Of a DNA stretch of 64,000 nt, positions 59,976-64,000 are shown piece after piece. This stretch comes from Liolophura sinensis (lineage: Eukaryota > Mollusca > Polyplacophora > Chitonida > Chitonidae). Position 1 is the first letter of the stretch. Each line of letters opens with the position of its first letter. The stretch spans positions 15,881,501 through 15,945,500 of the forward strand of contig NC_088303.1 in assembly GCF_032854445.1 (NCBI RefSeq), in the 5' to 3' direction. Both the position numbers and the translations under genes were made by a program. The notes below the pieces were generated by a model. The model saw only the letters and a list, made by a program, of their open reading frames with translations, was not told the DNA's origin and made no database searches.

Positions 59976-62900
59976 CTGTTGTGGCGATGCATGAGCGGGA
60001 TATGATTTAAACTGTAGGGAAGTGAGTATGGGTAAACAGTATGACTGTTCCTCCAGCCTGTGCTACTGACTAAGATCTGAACTCTGTGGCTAGTCCGCCA
60101 ATGTTAGCAGGATGCTGGGTGATCCAGCCAAGCAGGCCCAGTGAGTGAGAAGTAACACTCAAGCCTACACACTCACTCAGGCAAGAGCATCATGGGCTGC
60201 TGAAGCAAATACCTTAGGTCTCACTCTCTCAAACCCTAGTTTACTGGCTCTGTCTCTCCCACTCTTAGCTAGACAGTCCTCAGGCCCCAGTGGGGTACCC
60301 AGGGTTCAGCTCCAAACCAGATGTACATGTGTTCCCAAGTTGTAACAGGCTTTCACTACTTCCACTACTCCTTTAATGTTTAACACACAGCCTCCCAGAG
60401 GATTTGGGCTATTCAACCAAAAAAACATGGGCAGTGGGAGGGTGGTATTATAAGTAACACACCATGTGTGCAGAAAGCTTTATAACCAATACTGACCCTC
60501 CTATAAAGGGGTTTTACAGTTTTGTTTTCTTCTCCCTGATGTCCCTTAGTATGCTCTTACCATTCACCGCCCCCATCACTCCATCCTCCTTTTAGTGACA
60601 TATTCCCAGACTCAGTAGCATATGGTGGCTCACTGACTGGACAGGGGGTAAAGTATTGACAGTTGTTTCCAGATTAAATAGAGTTTAGTCACTGTCAGAG
60701 ATAAACATCTCTGGCCAAGCCAGATCTGACTCTATGAACTGATAACTCCATCTAACATAGCCATAAAAAAAGTGTACATGACACTGATATCACTATATAC
60801 ATACACTTGTGATATATGATTAGAGGCTGTGCATCTACAGTGTAAATGTAACTGTAAGCATTAGTCCCTCGAAATCTCACACTGGTGATCAAAATGTTGA
60901 CACTTTCAACCTGGGAAAATTTTGCTTCTCATTATTTATCTCTATGGTTAAAGATAATAAATTATACTTTTAGGTCCCCCCTAAAGATGTTTATGTAATC
61001 CATAGCAAACACTTTGTTAATGGGTAACGGAAATCAATTCACAAGTTGGCACGTTGGTGTAATTTTAATGAGAACAAATCCAGTTATGAGTCATGTTGTT
61101 CATGACCCAAATTTAATATCGCCATTTTTTTCCAACATTGAACTTTAAAATACACATCTACTGTTAAACGAAAACACTTTAAGAAAAATGTTCACGACGT
61201 AAAGTACCTGCAAAATCACTAAGATAAAAGGAACATGGACAACCAGTTATACTGGTGGCACCTGAGTACTTGAACCACTTGTGTAAATAGCCAATACAAG
61301 AGATGGTTTCGCCAAGTTTGGCAAAAGATCCAGACCTGGTAGGCATGGGAGTGACTGAGAGCAAGACCAGGAGAGAGCTTGTTACTGACTTGTGTTTTAA
61401 CCCTGAGTGATCACTGGGGCAAAATGTCAAAGCAGTTTTCCTAATTAGACCAAGTAGCCTTAATCCTGTAATTACCATCAGACTAGGTTATATCCCTCTT
61501 GGGAAGGACTTGGCTGGTGATGAGGCTGTGTACTGTAAGACAAGGTGGGAGGGACAAGCAGAGGTATTTAAGATAAATCACACTTAACTTGACCCCTAAG
61601 GTTGGTTGGTGAGGGTATCAGGTGTACCCAGTCACAGTCTCCCTTGGGATACAGGAGAAGTCTCCCCAAGGGGGTTCTGTTTACATATTCACCCCTCCCT
61701 TAGTGGTAAAGTACACCAACCATCAAGGACACCATGACCAACTGGATCAAGTCTGGCAGGGTGGCATGTAAAGTGCTGGTACAGCCAGCCTGAACATACA
61801 GCCTCAAGTGGTTGGCTCTGGAATGTTCGGGTACAGTGTAGGTCAAAAACAGGCAATGACATCAGCAAAAAGTGGCAGAGCTTAAAGGCTACAGAACCAT
61901 GTTAGAGCACATACCTACCAACATGAAAAGCAGTTTTTCTCTAACAATCTCCTATGATCTGGGGAGGGCCAAACAATGCAAGCCTATCACTGAAGTTTCT
62001 GGAACTTGTTTTAGATGAACACAGACGGAGCTAGGCAGCTACATAAATGCATCAAAGTAATGGATGCCTGCAATTTTAGTTCAAAAATGCTATATAGGCA
62101 AAGATTAACTGCTCTTTTCCGAATTGTTCCAGATATGATATTGCTCTTGCTCATTGGCAGGACTGTCAGAAAAGGTTGTGAGTAAGTTGGTTTATAGTGA
62201 AAAGCTACAAGGTTTTTTGAGCATATTTCACCCAAATTCACCTCTAACCATTCCCTTTCCTTAGCCATTGCACGCTTGGCAGTTGGTCTAAAACCGAAAA
62301 TCAAAATTGTACACTGCTGTTGTATAACTTCCGAGTAAGCATAGAAAAGGAAAAGAAAACCATTATTCCTATTCCAGACTATACATATAACAAATACCAT
62401 AACAAATCTGAGCAGGGTAGGGACAACATAGTAACTGCAAGCGCATCAACTGCATCTAAACCATCTGTTGTTGAGGTTCAGTTAGTGCCATAAACGTACC
62501 TCTGTTTATTTTAGTATTATGGCAATCTAGAGGAGACTTGTATGGCTCGGAAAACACAAATGACAGGATTAACTAACTTAAACTACATATAATTCCATTT
62601 TAAAATACACATTGCAGTCTGAATGTCTTTCAAAACTCACATATTTGAGCATTCAAACTAGTCCTGTTAATCGGCAGTATGCACCCTACTCTAATCCTAA
62701 AGGTTCTGTTATCATCTGAACAATGCCAGTGAGCATTAATGGACAAATGTTTCACCTGCACAATTTGCACAGTAATTTGTCACCAATACACTACATGCTA
62801 TAGGCAGAAACGTACACTTCAAATTTAGTAAATGTGAAACGATTAAGTTCCCTACTTTCCTGCCTTTCCTTCGGGAAATCATATCATTGGTGACGTTATT

Positions 62901-64000
62901 TCAAGTTGAGGGTACCGGTCTGAAAGAAAGCTTTTATCCATGGCCACTGCTGCATACAGCCCTAGTTTTCTGTGATTCATTTACCACAGGGCAAATCTAA
63001 ATCTCTTAAAGTATCTTCAGTCATTTACTTAAAACCATATGTGGCGTGGGTTCCAAAGTAATTACATATCTAGCCAGGTTCCTGTTCAGAAATGGGTCAT
63101 AATGTGGACTGAAGAATTAACTGCCAGATAGGGGCGGCATAGTGACAGCACACAAAATAGGCCAGACTAAAAACTCTGAGAGTAGACCATTAGACAAGGT
63201 CTCTTTAGGAAAACCACTGGGGAATCTGTCTGATTGCATGTACTGGATCTCCTACAGTTGCCACATGTTTTGTGACATTGTAGATTCTCCTGAGACATTC
63301 TGGTTGAATTCTCCCCATACTGCTTCAGACAGCCAATCACTTTGCATTCCCTCGAAGAAATAGCTTTTTTTGGAGGGCTGTTCTTAACTTAAACCTTATA
63401 TCAAGAACATTTTAAAGACAATCATTTACACAATAGACATGGCTGCATGAACCAAACAGGTTCTGCAATCACGACATTATTCTAAAAGCCTTGCCAGAAA
63501 TTCTCACTAGCACTTTTTTTTTTATCATCAAAGAACAAAATTGAAATTCAAATATTGCAAAAAAATAAATGCTGTCATTATTCTTTGCATTCACTTTAAC
63601 TTACTCTTATATCATGTAAATTCACAGCAACTTTCCTATGAAAAATCTTGTCTGTCTTCCTTCCTACAAATGAGTTTATCTTTCAGCATTTCTCTTACTG
63701 ATTAGAGGTCAAAACATCAGTGATATGACTTGCTAATGAGAGTTCCAGGAGAAACCCTATCCTATCTGCATCCAATCCTGTGACTGCAAACATACCAACA
63801 TCTGCTTTATGCTGCCCTTTACAAACATATAATATACAGAGCATATATGCAGCCAAAGAAAGGGAAATACCAAATGGTAGCTTAAATGATAGAAAATCTT
63901 CACACACACTGTATTTTGACACCAAACCATCAGATAAAAGTCAAAGTTGGGTAATCTTAACTCAGGATCAGTACTCTTTCTATGAATGGTCACAGCTGAA
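59976..64000. other. 4 kb without a recognisable gene
   Basis: I see no supported exon or repeat. The longest frames (62011-62400 and 61179-61478, both minus) lack splice context and family motifs. Confidence 0.5.

Noticed and set aside
62011-62400. 129-codon minus-strand ORF
   Set aside because: It does not begin at a clear coding start, shows no motif and no splice borders, and is of a length expected by chance in 64 kb.

Overview
The window is eukaryotic genomic DNA, AT-rich and intron-rich, almost certainly from a lophotrochozoan animal and most likely a mollusc. The reasons are GT-AG introns throughout, tRNA-like SINEs whose body and 'actcactcac' 3' end I recognise from molluscan genomes, short TIR elements (MITEs), and several minisatellites. 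I cannot name the species from sequence alone.

One protein-coding gene dominates: a Rap1 GTPase-activating protein (Rap1GAP/RAP1GAP2 family), transcribed from the minus strand. I could place 20 consecutive exons between 33490 and 312, all with GT-AG borders and compatible phases. From the ATG at 33480 they give an open reading frame of 707 codons that runs off the left edge, so the 3' end is missing. In protein order the parts are: a short N-terminus, two GoLoco motifs in two adjacent symmetric exons, a linker, the Rap1GAP dimerisation/catalytic region with the Asn-thumb exon, a Ser-rich tail with a PKA-like RSQS site, and a C-terminal coiled coil.

Layout: 1-9795 holds the densely spaced 3' exons (E6-E20) plus a 2.4-kb minisatellite of 97-bp units that fills almost all of intron 17. 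9796-33399 holds long introns with five early exons (E5, E4, E3, E2 and, at the right end, E1), a 58-bp minisatellite with a 402-bp higher-order period, a 19-bp satellite and several MITEs. 33491-64000 contains no certain coding exon. It holds a 200-N assembly gap flanked by a 645-bp near-identical duplication, G/C homopolymer tracts, a 1.2-kb cluster of CAGGT motifs, two adjacent minisatellites, a full SINE with target-site duplication, and one convincing but unassigned coding exon at 59857-59975 (minus).

Beyond the main gene, a plus-strand 65-codon ORF at 21929-22126 looks like a small secreted Cys-rich peptide within an intron. The most unusual observations are the minisatellite whose every unit carries an exon-like cassette on the antisense strand and a pyrimidine tract on the sense strand, the doubled GoLoco exons, and the CAGGT cluster.
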